A stretch of DNA of 64,000 nucleotides from JANXMY01 sp964251675 (GTDB taxonomy: Bacteria > Armatimonadota > Armatimonadia > Armatimonadales > Capsulimonadaceae), in NCBI GenBank assembly GCA_964251675.1, contig CAXUKS010000004.1:1-64000 (forward strand), in the 5' to 3' direction. The first letter of the stretch is position 1. Each line of letters opens with the position of its first letter. The translations under genes and the position numbers were made by a program. The notes beneath the pieces were generated by a model. It saw nothing but the letters and a program-made list of their open reading frames with translations, had not been told where the DNA came from and made no database searches. Below, in pieces: positions 42,005 through 49,846 of the stretch.

Positions 42005-42759
42005 AGAAAGTACCGCTCCGTCAAAGTAAAGCCGCGCCCGTTTTCGGGACAGGACACGCGGCAGGGATCATCGGCAGTCGGGGGGGCGGCACGCCGCAGG
42101 GACAAATGCACCGGTTTTGGGGCATAAATCGAGATTGGTTCCAGCGGATGCGGGCAGGTGGAGAGGATGAGCAGGACATTCATTTCGGCCCGCAGCTCCA
42201 CGACGCTGCCCGGCGGCGAGTGATTGGGCTGGTAGGCCATCGCCCCGTCTTCTCCGACACCCACTTTGCTGAAAAAGTTGACGTTCGGCGACAGGTCATG
42301 CGGCCCCAGACCATACTTTTCCAGCTCAATCAAGAAGCTGTCGCGGGCGTTTTTGTGGAAATCGTTGCGGCACTCCTGATACCCCGCCTCGCCATACTTA
42401 GCGCTGACAGCGGCGGCATCCAGGCAGCCGCAGAGGGCGTCATGCCAGCCGAGCGTGTCGTGGGTGACGGAGCACAGAACCCGACCCATATCCGAGTACA
42501 GCACGCAGTTCTGCGCGAGGCGAGCAAGATGCTGGGCTTTGAGTGTGTCGGGGATATTCAGGCGCTCGACGGGGCAGTCGGCATTATAGAAGATCGCCCC
42601 GGCATTCGCGCCGCCTTCGGTGTCGGTCAGCCGCAGGACCGTGCCACGCTTGAGAACGTGCGACCAGGCCGCACCGGGCATGAGTGTTTCTTCAAACAGT
42701 GTTTCTTCAAACAGTGTTTCTTCAGGCAAAAGGGGGGCAGATGAGACATCGTCCGGCAT
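42001..42759 (-). CDS. Urea carboxylase-associated protein, DUF1989 (second putative deiminase subunit)
   Basis: 252 residues; ATG 42759 with 'aggag' 7 nt upstream, first gene of the minus-strand operon. 'LPGAAWSH'-like start ('LMPGAAWSHVLKRGTVLRLT'), 'EGGANAGAIFYNADCPVERL', 'YSDMGRVLCSVTHDTLGWHD' and 'PNVNFFSKVGV' match the urea carboxylase-associated protein 2 type. It should pair with the 41348 gene product. The extreme N-terminus contains a threefold 15-nt repeat encoding 'ETLFEETLFEETL', which looks like replication slippage and may not matter for the fold. Confidence 0.88.
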   Translation of the reverse strand: MPDDVSSAPLLPEETLFEETLFEETLMPGAAWSHVLKRGTVLRLTDTEGGANAGAIFYNADCPVERLNIPDTLKAQHLARLAQNCVLYSDMGRVLCSVTHDTLGWHDALCGCLDAAAVSAKYGEAGYQECRNDFHKNARDSFLIELEKYGLGPHDLSPNVNFFSKVGVGEDGAMAYQPNHSPPGSVVELRAEMNVLLILSTCPHPLEPISIYAPKPVHLSLRRAAPPTADDPCRVSCPENGRGFTLTERYFL

Positions 42760-42807
42760 AGAAAAGCTCCTAATGAGTGCAAGGAAGCTCGCCGGTGAGC
42801 TGATTGC

Positions 42808-42836
42808 AGTATACAAGCAAAGTACGCTCTTGTCAA
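42808..42836 (-). promoter_or_regulatory. Promoter TTGACA-N17-TATACT for the carboxylase operon
   Basis: On the minus strand, -35 TTGACA (42836-42831), 17-bp spacer, -10 TATACT (42813-42808), about 50 nt upstream of ATG 42759. It is near-consensus for a housekeeping sigma factor and has the same -35 and -10 hexamers and spacing as the promoter at 43505. Confidence 0.85.
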
Positions 42837-42862
42837 CCCACCAGAATAAAACAGTTTCTGAA

Positions 42863-42904
42863 GTGACGGAAATCGGCAATTAGTCCGCGAAAATGACGAA
42901 AAAC
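42863..42904. promoter_or_regulatory. Candidate Lrp-family operator half-sites
   Basis: 'gtgacggaaatc' (42863-42874) and 'atgacgaaaaac' (42893-42904) repeat the arm of the palindrome at 43432. They lie between the operon promoter and the 3' end of the regulator gene. A role in control is inference. Confidence 0.35.
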
Positions 42905-42909
42905 TAAAT

Positions 42910-43413
42910 CTAGGCCGAAGGCTGAACTCCCCAGTCGTAGGCATATTTAATCATTTTTACAACTTGAAGTGATTCAATCCTCTGAATACCGGTAATTTTG
43001 CTCAATCGCTCATGCAGGAACGACAGAAGCTCGGCATTGTTTTGGAACCAGGCTTCCGTGACGACATCATAAGAGCCAAGCGTCACCCCGGCAAAGCGGA
43101 TCTCCGGCATCGCCAGCAGGGCTTCCTGGATTTCCGTCAGGCGGCTGTGGTCAATTTGAAGGCCCAGAATAGCCACGACATCATAGCCGAGCGAGAATGG
43201 AGGTGCAACGGCGACAATCTTGATGACCTGATGCTGAAGCAGCCGGTCGACCCGGCGGCGCACGGTCGGCTCACTGCTGCCGACCTGTGCGGCGGCTTCG
43301 GCGTTTGTCAAGCGGGCATTTTCCTGAAGGACCGAGATAATTTTATGATCCAGCGCATCCAGCCGAAGGGGCGTTTCTTTTTCCGAGGTTTCCCGGCCTG
43401 TGACGTTTGACAT
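42910..43413 (-). CDS. Lrp/AsnC-family transcriptional regulator
   Basis: 167 residues. N-terminal winged helix-turn-helix ('LDHKIISVLQENARLTNAEA', 'SEPTVRRRVDRLLQHQVIK') and a C-terminal RAM ligand-binding/oligomerisation domain ('YDVVAILGLQIDHSRLTEIQ', 'GSYDVVTEAWFQN'). 'ggagaag' precedes the ATG. It sits between the two oppositely oriented arms of the guanidine/urea cluster, so it is the probable local regulator, sensing a nitrogen metabolite. A palindrome at 43432-43448 overlaps the end of its own -10 region, consistent with autoregulation. Confidence 0.9.
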   Translation of the reverse strand: MSNVTGRETSEKETPLRLDALDHKIISVLQENARLTNAEAAAQVGSSEPTVRRRVDRLLQHQVIKIVAVAPPFSLGYDVVAILGLQIDHSRLTEIQEALLAMPEIRFAGVTLGSYDVVTEAWFQNNAELLSFLHERLSKITGIQRIESLQVVKMIKYAYDWGVQPSA

Positions 43414-43431
43414 ACTTAATAAGCTTCTCCC

Positions 43432-43452
43432 ATGACGGTTTTCGTCATTATA
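43432..43452 (-). promoter_or_regulatory. lrp-like promoter -10 with overlapping palindromic operator
   Basis: The palindrome ATGACG-GTTTT-CGTCAT (43432-43448) overlaps a minus-strand TATAAT (43452-43447) upstream of the regulator gene. The -35 is weak. This is the usual placing for an autorepressor site. Confidence 0.5.
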
Positions 43453-43504
43453 GCAGTCAATACTCTGTTTTGCGTCAGCGCCGATGAAAAATGCGTCTTG
43501 CGGC

Positions 43505-43533
43505 TTGACAGCCTGCCGGAAACCCTGTATACT
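43505..43533 (+). promoter_or_regulatory. Promoter TTGACA-N17-TATACT for the transporter genes
   Basis: -35 TTGACA (43505-43510), 17-bp spacer, -10 TATACT (43528-43533), giving an approximately 85-nt leader before the binding-protein ATG. The leader was searched by eye for guanidine-I, -II and -III riboswitch features; none was recognised. Confidence 0.85.
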
Positions 43534-43625
43534 GACACTGTCTCATCGTTGAGTCCCCCAGAGCATGGCGCTCTTTTCCAATCCGGCACGGCTTCCGCCG
43601 CAGCCCTCTGAAAAGGAGCGTTTCT

Positions 43626-44723
43626 ATGCGTTTTACCCCTTGTCTTCTTGCCGCCTCGCTTTTGGCCGCCTTTGCACTCGCCGGATGCGGGCCGAAGCAG
43701 GCCGCCGCGCCCGGCGCGTCCGGTTCCCCCACTGCGGCAGCGAATGCTAGCGGCGAGGTGACTATCGGCTACTCGGACTGGCCAGGCTGGACCGCTTGGG
43801 CAATTGCCGACAAGCAAGGCTTTTTCAAGAAGCACAATGTCAATGTCAAGCTGGTCTGGTTCCCAAACTACACTGACTCCCTGAATGCCTTCGCGGCAAA
43901 TCAAGTGGACGCCAATTGCCAGACATGGAGCGATACCATGGGGCCGCTGGCACAGGGTCAGGCGGCAAAGGTCGTCTTGATCAACGACAATTCTGCAGGC
44001 AATGATGCGGTTGTCGCCGGGCCGCAGTACCGCAGCATGCGCGACCTGAAGGGCAAAAAAGTCGCCACGGAGCTTGGCACGGTCGAGCAGTTCTTGCTGG
44101 ACAAAGCCCTTGCCGCAAGCGGTATGACTGAGAAAGACATCCAGTATGTCAACATCAAAGTCCAGGACTGCCCTGCCGCGCTCCTCAGCAAGCAGGTGGA
44201 CGCAGTCGCGGTCTGGGAGCCGAACAAGAGTCAGATTCTTGACAAGCTGCCCGGCTCCCATGTCATTTTCGACAGCAGCGCTTTGCCCGGCCAGATTCCC
44301 GATCTCCTGGTGTTCCAATCCAAAGTCGTTTCCACTCGCCCCCAGGATGTCCAGGGCATAGTGGATGCGTGGTATGATTCGATGGACTGGTGGCGCAAGA
44401 ACCCGGACGCCGCCGTGCAGATCATGGCTGACACAGCGAAAGAGCCTGGCACGCCCGCCGAGCAGGTCGCGTTCTACCAAAAATTCATCAAAGGCACACG
44501 CATTTTCGATGCGTCTGAAGCACAAGCGGCGTTTACCCAGAGCGCCAAGCCCACCTCACTGTATACCAGCGGCCAATCGATCACCCAATTCTTGCTCGGC
44601 GAGAAGCAGATCCCGAAGATCCCTGATTATGCGTCGGCCATTGACCCGACTTTTATCAATGCCGCTGTTAAAAAGGGCCTGGGCAAGCAGCCGCCTTACG
44701 ATTACACGCTCAAAGTGGATTAG
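43626..44723 (+). CDS. ABC transporter substrate-binding lipoprotein (NMT1/SsuA-like)
   Basis: 365 residues, 'aaaaggag' 5 nt before ATG. The signal peptide ends in the lipobox 'LAGC' (Cys20), so it is membrane-anchored. The mature protein starts with a Pro/Ala linker and 'VTIGYSDWPGWTAWAIADKQ', then 'GFFKKHNVNVKLVWF', as in nitrate/sulfonate/taurine-type binding proteins. Aromatic residues in 'DWPGW' are likely ligand contacts. The cluster context suggests guanidine, urea or a related cation as substrate. It is the first gene of the plus-strand arm, followed by the permease. Confidence 0.88.
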   Translation: MRFTPCLLAASLLAAFALAGCGPKQAAAPGASGSPTAAANASGEVTIGYSDWPGWTAWAIADKQGFFKKHNVNVKLVWFPNYTDSLNAFAANQVDANCQTWSDTMGPLAQGQAAKVVLINDNSAGNDAVVAGPQYRSMRDLKGKKVATELGTVEQFLLDKALAASGMTEKDIQYVNIKVQDCPAALLSKQVDAVAVWEPNKSQILDKLPGSHVIFDSSALPGQIPDLLVFQSKVVSTRPQDVQGIVDAWYDSMDWWRKNPDAAVQIMADTAKEPGTPAEQVAFYQKFIKGTRIFDASEAQAAFTQSAKPTSLYTSGQSITQFLLGEKQIPKIPDYASAIDPTFINAAVKKGLGKQPPYDYTLKVD

Positions 44724-44754
44724 GACAGTTCGGAGTGAGAGGCAAGCACCGCAC

Positions 44755-45612
44755 ATGGCAGTTACTTTGAAGAACCAGACAGAGGAACGGACCCGGCAAA
44801 CAGTTCAGAGGCGGCGCTGGCCCGGCCTGTTTCGGCTCGGTGAAGACATTTCGCACGGCGCGTATCTCTTGCTTGCCGCCGCCTCGTTTCTGCTGCCCAT
44901 TGCCGCCTGGTGCTTTCTCAGCTACACAGGCCGGGCCAATGCTCTGGTTCTGCCGACGCCGACCCACATGTTTCAGGCAGGGATCGAGATGTACCAGAGC
45001 GGTGATTTGCTGCCTGATATGAAGATCAGCATCACCCGCATCGGCATCGGGTTTCTGCTGTCCGCCGTGCTTGCCATTCCACTCGGCATTCTCATGGGCG
45101 CCTATAAATGCGCCGAGGCAGCCCATGAGCCGTTTGTGGGATTTGTCCGCTACGTTCCTGTCCCGGCGCTTATTCCATTGGTCATGGTGATTGCGGGGAT
45201 CGACGAGCCAGCAAAGATTCTGCTGATTTTCCTGGGCACCTACTTCCAAATGGTGCTGGTGGTCGCCGATGTCACCCGGCAGGTGCCGAAAGACCTGCTG
45301 AACGCCGCCCGCACCCTCGGGGCAAGCCGGCTGCAGGTGCTGTTCCATGTACTGCTGCCAGCCACCCTGCCGGGACTGCTGGATACGTGCCGGACGATGA
45401 TCGGCTGGGCCTGGACTTATCTGGTAATTGCCGAAGTTGTCGCCACTTCCTCCGGCCTCGGCTATGCAATCATGAAGGCCCAGCGGTTCTCCCGCGCCGA
45501 CGAAATTTTTGTCGGCATTTTCATCCTCGGCTTCCTCGGCCTTGCCACCGATATGCTCTTCAAAATCCTCCAGCCGCGCCTGCTCCCCTGGGCAGACGTG
45601 CAGAAGAATTAA
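44755..45612 (+). CDS. ABC transporter permease (SsuC/TauC-like)
   Basis: 285 residues. The start at 44755 (MAVTLKNQ) is 31 nt after the binding-protein stop; the frame is open further upstream but overlaps that gene. Six predicted helices. The EAA-type ATPase-contact loop is 'LLNAARTLGASRLQVLFHVL', and 'MIGWAWTYLVIAEVVA' fits the TauC/SsuC family. It works with the lipoprotein just upstream and, I infer, the ATPase at 34522. Confidence 0.9.
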   Translation: MAVTLKNQTEERTRQTVQRRRWPGLFRLGEDISHGAYLLLAAASFLLPIAAWCFLSYTGRANALVLPTPTHMFQAGIEMYQSGDLLPDMKISITRIGIGFLLSAVLAIPLGILMGAYKCAEAAHEPFVGFVRYVPVPALIPLVMVIAGIDEPAKILLIFLGTYFQMVLVVADVTRQVPKDLLNAARTLGASRLQVLFHVLLPATLPGLLDTCRTMIGWAWTYLVIAEVVATSSGLGYAIMKAQRFSRADEIFVGIFILGFLGLATDMLFKILQPRLLPWADVQKN

Positions 45613-45645
45613 AAGATTGCTGAAAAGATTGCTGGTGATAGGAAT

Positions 45646-45674
45646 GGCCGCTCGGGAATTATTCCTGAGCGGCC
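45646..45674 (+). terminator. Terminator after the permease gene
   Basis: 'ggccgctcgggaat' pairs with 'attcctgagcggcc' with one mismatch, then 'tttcgct'. Similar in arms to the hairpin at 47945. Confidence 0.7.
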
Positions 45675-45714
45675 TTTCGCTGATCTGGCACTGAGCTGTA
45701 ATCGGCAGAGGCTT

Positions 45715-47454
45715 CTACAGGGGGGGGCGTTCCTGGTATTCTCGGGTGACGTCCTGGCCCAGACCGGCGAAATCCTCAGTGACCTGCCGGGCACGGAGCA
45801 GGGCGGCGTCTACATTCGGCAGGATGTTCTGACGCCCGAACTGGTTCACGAATGCCGACTGCTCCAGCAGTTTCGCGGGCTGATCGCGTGCGCCGCACAG
45901 CAGCAGAGTTCGCCCTGATGCCCGCAGCCGCCCCGCCAACTCTTCCAGAGCGTGCAGACCCGTGGCGTCGAGAGCGGTCATGTTCCGCAGACGCAGGAGG
46001 ACGACCTCGCCCAGATCGCCTAGGCTGGCAGTCTCCTCGCCGAGCTTGTCCGTCGTGCCAAACAAAAACGGACCGTGGATGCGAAGGATTGAGACGTAGG
46101 ACGGCACCTGCTTGTCCTGAAGAATATGAGCGCGTCCATCCTCAATGTACTCGTCGGTCACCGTGGACACCGTGGTTGTCTGGGAGACGCGATAAATGTA
46201 AAGAAGCGCAGCCAGCACGATGCCGACTTCCACGGCCACGGTCAGATCGGCCAGCACGGTCAGCGCAAAAGTGACGCTCCACACCGCGATGTCCGCTTTC
46301 GAGAGGCGCAGGATCGTCCCGATTTCTTTCCACTCGCCCATGTTGTAGGCTACGACAAACAGCACCGCCGCCAGGGTCGCCAGCGGGATAAAGCGGGCCA
46401 GCGGCGCGGCGACCAGCAGGATCAGCAGCAGAACAAGGGCATGAACCATCCCTGCAATAGGCGTCACTGCGCCAGCACGGATGCTGGTCGCAGTGCGGGC
46501 GATGGCCCCCGTCGCAGGAATGCCGCCAAACAGCGGAGAGACAATGTTCGCAATCCCCTGCGCGACAAGCTCAAGGTTGGAGTTGTGCTTGTCGCCCGTC
46601 ATGCCGTCCGCCACCACCGCCGACAGCAGGCTTTCCACCGCTGCCAGCAGAGCTACCGTCAGCGCGGAGGGCAGCAGGGGCAGAATCAGGTCGGCCCGAA
46701 AATGCGGGATCGCAAAGGGCGGCAGGCCCGAAGGGATGCCCCCGAACTTCGTGCCGATAGTGGCAATGTGCAAATGAAACAGGGCAGTCACGACGGTCCC
46801 CAGAAGCAGAGCCACGATGGAGCCAGGCACCTTCCTGGTAAAGCGGGGCAGCAGCAGGATCAAAGCCAGAGAAGCCAGGGCGACACCCAGCGTGGGCCAG
46901 TCCGCCGTGCCGATATGCGCCAGCAGGACTCCTAGGCGTCCCACAAAATCGCTCGGCACGGCGGGCGTCGTCAGCCCAAGAAAATCTTTGATCTGGGTCG
47001 AGGCGATCAGCAGGGCGATGCCGTTGGTAAAGCCGATGGTCACGGGGCGCGGAATAAACTTGACCGCCGTGCCGAGGCCCGTCATTCCCATGAGCACCAG
47101 CAGAACGCCCGCCATGAGGGTCACCATGAGCAGGCCAGACAGGCCAAACTTCAGCAGGATTCCCGCGACAATCACCACGAACGCGCCGGTCGGCCCGCCA
47201 ATCTGGACGCGGGAGCCGCCGAGCGCAGAGATCAGGAAGCCCGCCACGACGGCGGTGTAAATACCGGCCTGCGGAGGGACGCCGCTGGCGATCCCAAAGG
47301 CCATTGCCAGCGGCAGTGCGACCAGTCCCACGGTCAGCCCTGCGATCAGGTCAGCCATGAACTTCTGAGCCGTGTAGCCCCGCAGACAGAGAAGGCTCTG
47401 GGGCATCCAGCGACTATAAGTCTTGCAGCTGCCATTGGTCAGGAAAACGCTCAT
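45715..47454 (-). CDS. SulP-family anion transporter with STAS domain
   Basis: 579 residues. The N-terminal transport domain (about 25-425) has family motifs 'AGLTVGLVALPLAMAFGIAS', 'GVPPQAGIYTAVVAGFL' and 'GPTGAFVVIV'. The C-terminal STAS domain (about 455-560) has 'RLRNMTALDATGLHALEELA'. Sulfate, bicarbonate or another anion could be the substrate. It starts inside the stop of the ArsR gene (TAATG), so it is translationally coupled to it and probably the main target of that repressor. Confidence 0.92.
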   Translation of the reverse strand: MSVFLTNGSCKTYSRWMPQSLLCLRGYTAQKFMADLIAGLTVGLVALPLAMAFGIASGVPPQAGIYTAVVAGFLISALGGSRVQIGGPTGAFVVIVAGILLKFGLSGLLMVTLMAGVLLVLMGMTGLGTAVKFIPRPVTIGFTNGIALLIASTQIKDFLGLTTPAVPSDFVGRLGVLLAHIGTADWPTLGVALASLALILLLPRFTRKVPGSIVALLLGTVVTALFHLHIATIGTKFGGIPSGLPPFAIPHFRADLILPLLPSALTVALLAAVESLLSAVVADGMTGDKHNSNLELVAQGIANIVSPLFGGIPATGAIARTATSIRAGAVTPIAGMVHALVLLLILLVAAPLARFIPLATLAAVLFVVAYNMGEWKEIGTILRLSKADIAVWSVTFALTVLADLTVAVEVGIVLAALLYIYRVSQTTTVSTVTDEYIEDGRAHILQDKQVPSYVSILRIHGPFLFGTTDKLGEETASLGDLGEVVLLRLRNMTALDATGLHALEELAGRLRASGRTLLLCGARDQPAKLLEQSAFVNQFGRQNILPNVDAALLRARQVTEDFAGLGQDVTREYQERPPL

Positions 47455-47813
47455 TATTCTATCCCCTCCGTTTTCGTTACTTCCGTTCCGTCCTGGTCTG
47501 TCTCCTTGAGCAAGGCCATCGATTCTTCCAGATGCACCTGGAAATAGCGGCGCATGATGTCTAAGACCTCCAGGATGAGTGGGTCGCGGACAGAATAGAA
47601 GACCTGGCTGCCCTCCTTGCGCCGGGTGACGATGTGCCTGGCACGCAGGACGGCGAAATGCTGGGAGGCATTGGCGGGTTCGAGGCCCAGGCGCTCGATA
47701 ATGACCGAGACGGGCAGCTCCTTGTCTCGGAGCAAGTCCAGGACGGCGATGCGCGTCGGATGAGCAAGGGCCTGGAAAATGGCAGCCTTAAACTGGCGGA
47801 GTGCGTTTGACAT
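47454..47813 (-). CDS. ArsR-family transcriptional regulator
   Basis: 119 residues from ATG 47813 (MSNALRQFKAA). Winged helix-turn-helix: 'ALAHPTRIAVLDLLRDKELP', 'GLEPANASQHFAVLRARHIV', 'TRRKEGSQVFYSV'. The ELCVCDL metal site of arsenic-type members is absent, so the signal is not an obvious metal. The ATG has only a weak 'gagaag' ribosome site. It overlaps sulP by 1 nt. Confidence 0.9.
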   Translation of the reverse strand: MSNALRQFKAAIFQALAHPTRIAVLDLLRDKELPVSVIIERLGLEPANASQHFAVLRARHIVTRRKEGSQVFYSVRDPLILEVLDIMRRYFQVHLEESMALLKETDQDGTEVTKTEGIE

Positions 47814-47855
47814 GATGAACTGATTTCGCTTCTCAATGGCGTGTCTGACACTCCA

Positions 47856-47884
47856 ATCATACCCTAATTTTCGCAATTTCGCAA
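47856..47884 (-). promoter_or_regulatory. Promoter of arsR-sulP with tandem TTGCGAAA repeats
   Basis: Minus strand: -35 TTGCGA (47884-47879), 17 bp, -10 TATGAT (47861-47856). The spacer contains 'attgcgaaaatt' and the -35 region 'attgcgaaatt', a directly repeated site that could bind the ArsR protein. Confidence 0.6.
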
Positions 47885-47944
47885 TTTCGTAACTAATTCA
47901 TAATAGCCAGTCGCAGGACGCGCTTCAGGCTCACGGCGATAAAA

Positions 47945-47973
47945 GGCCGCTCAGGATCACTTCCTGAGCGGCC
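47945..47973 (-). terminator. Terminator of the SpoIIE-type phosphatase gene
   Basis: 'ggccgctcagga' pairs with 'tcctgagcggcc'; read on the minus strand it is followed by 'ttttat'. Confidence 0.75.
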
Positions 47974-48020
47974 ATGTGCGGATCGGTATCGTCTTCATCC
48001 TCCTGGGTGTCATAGTGCAG

Positions 48021-48038
48021 GATTTATGCAACAACGCC
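48021..48038. repeat. Solo MITE-end sequence
   Basis: 'gatttatgcaacaacgcc', the right-type end seen at 15078 and 35638. No left partner is seen in the adjacent 140 bp. Confidence 0.6.
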
Positions 48039-48097
48039 CATCCTAACCGTTGATTTCCTTCATTGTCCTTTGCCGTGAAGAACCAATGGAGAAGGGC

Positions 48098-49651
48098 TTA
48101 TTGACGCCGTGCGAGGAGAAGGCAGACATCGTCGCGGAAGTGCCCGTTTCCAAAAGCTCGCGCTCCCGCAAGGATAGCCTGCGCCGTCAGTTCTAGGGCA
48201 GCACGCGGATGGGCCTCTTTCAGGAGCTGCAAAACTCCATCACTGCCTAGAAATTCATTGCCCTGCCGCGCTTCGGTGATACCATCCGTCACCATCAGAA
48301 GGGTATCCCCATGCCCAACATGGAAAGTGACCGAGTCATATTTCTGCTCAGGGTCAATTCCCAGCAGCAAGCCCCCGGCGTTCAGCATCTGTACGGTTCC
48401 GTCCACACGCGCCAGGAGAGGTGGATCCATCCTTGCCGAGGCCACCTGGCCTTGCCCAGACGCAGCATCGAGGACGGCCAGAGTGAGGCAGATCGGCGCA
48501 TCGTCGCCCTCGTCGTTCAATCCTTCCCGAAACAGGTGATGATTCTCACACAGATAGGAATTGAGCTGGTTCAGGACAAGCGCGGGCTGCTCATGCTCAC
48601 GCAGGAAAGCACGCAGAGTGAACCGCAGCTCTGCCGTGAATGCGGCTGCGGTCAGGCCATGCCCCATCACATCGCCGACCACGACGGCAACATGCCCACT
48701 GTCATAGGCAAAGATGTCCCAGAAATCGCCGCCGACCAGGGCCTCGTCGGAAGCCTCTTCATGGAGTATCTTTAATTCTAAGCCGGAAAACGCATTTTCG
48801 GGAGGCATGAACAGCAGGGAGCGCTGCAGGGCGGTTGCAATCCGGTTGTCACGATAACTCGCAGCGGCAAGATCACCTTCCATTTGCTTTCGCACGGTGA
48901 TGTCTCGGATATTGCACTGGATGACGTGGGCTTCACCTTTGGGATAGACGTTGCTGACAAACTCGCCCGCACGATGCTCGCCCTGGCGGGTTTCCAGCGG
49001 CAAATCCTCGTAGCGAATGTAGCCCTCTGTTTTCAGGGTGTGGAACGCCTGCTGACTGGTTTCTTTGTCTTTGATCAGTCCGATCTCCCAGAGTTCTTTT
49101 CCAAGCAGCTCCGCGTGAGAATAGCCGAGCAGCTCCGTCATGTACGGATTGGAGTCGGTGATTTTCCCCACATCGGCGTCCAGAATCAGGATCCCATCGC
49201 GGGCCGTCTCAAAGAGCCGTCGATACCGCTGCTCGGAATCCATCATCGCGGCTCCTGATTTCTTGCGCTCCGTGATGTCCTCCATCGCCAGAACAAGGAG
49301 CACCGTGCGGTTGCCAGGACGGTACAATTTACGGGCATTCAGGAGCATGGTTCTGTGCCCGATTTTAGGGAAATCATGGGTCACTTCATAGTCATCGAAG
49401 TGGCCTTTGGTGGGAACGATGTCTCGGAGTAGATCGAGAAGTGGAGGGATGTTCCACTGCCCATCCCCGAGTTCACTGACGGAACTGCCTTCTGTTTCTT
49501 CAGGCAGTGCTTGGAATGTTTTGTAGAAGGAACGGTTAGCCGACTTGACGCAGAGGTCCCTGTCCAGAATAAGCAGGGGGTCACGGATGGTGTCTCCGAT
49601 GTTTTGAGCGTAGGTCTCAATTTCTTGCAACAACAGTTTTGCCCGCGCCAT
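48098..49651 (-). CDS. PAS-PAS-SpoIIE (PP2C-type) serine phosphatase
   Basis: 517 residues with 'gcagga' 5 nt before ATG. PAS 1 (about 12-130, 'DTIRDPLLILDRDLCVKSAN'), PAS 2 (about 140-255, 'YRRLFETARDGILILD' and 'YIRYEDLPLETRQGEHRA'), then a SpoIIE/RsbU-type PP2C domain (about 285-515) with metal-binding Asp in 'LVGGDFWDIF', 'VVVGDVMGHGLTAAAF', 'MVTDGITEA' and 'FRDDVCLLL'. Such proteins dephosphorylate anti-sigma antagonists. No STAS or RsbW partner is adjacent. PAS 2 is nearly the same as the PAS of the divergent c-di-GMP gene at 49847. Confidence 0.92.
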   Translation of the reverse strand: MARAKLLLQEIETYAQNIGDTIRDPLLILDRDLCVKSANRSFYKTFQALPEETEGSSVSELGDGQWNIPPLLDLLRDIVPTKGHFDDYEVTHDFPKIGHRTMLLNARKLYRPGNRTVLLVLAMEDITERKKSGAAMMDSEQRYRRLFETARDGILILDADVGKITDSNPYMTELLGYSHAELLGKELWEIGLIKDKETSQQAFHTLKTEGYIRYEDLPLETRQGEHRAGEFVSNVYPKGEAHVIQCNIRDITVRKQMEGDLAAASYRDNRIATALQRSLLFMPPENAFSGLELKILHEEASDEALVGGDFWDIFAYDSGHVAVVVGDVMGHGLTAAAFTAELRFTLRAFLREHEQPALVLNQLNSYLCENHHLFREGLNDEGDDAPICLTLAVLDAASGQGQVASARMDPPLLARVDGTVQMLNAGGLLLGIDPEQKYDSVTFHVGHGDTLLMVTDGITEARQGNEFLGSDGVLQLLKEAHPRAALELTAQAILAGARAFGNGHFRDDVCLLLARRQ

Positions 49652-49846
49652 ATTTTCCTGCCTTTAGGTGATCTTGTCATACATATTATTAGACGTTTCA
49701 CATCTCGGGCGATCTGGGTAACTGTTATTACGTTCTTCCTCCAACGCCCTATACGAAGGCACAATTGCAGACGACGTATCTAACAGCAGAGCACCCTCAG
49801 CCACGAGAGCCACGAGAAACCTCGGCAGAAACCTTTGGCCTTGACC

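Noticed and set aside
43414..43625. Guanidine riboswitch in the importer leader
   Set aside because: The leader lacks the ACACGG-type, paired ACGR-loop or type III pseudoknot features I know; the visible palindrome fits a protein operator better. A covariance search would be decisive.
43416..44525. Antisense frame opposite the substrate-binding lipoprotein
   Set aside because: The lipoprotein has lipobox, ribosome site and consensus promoter; the antisense product has none.
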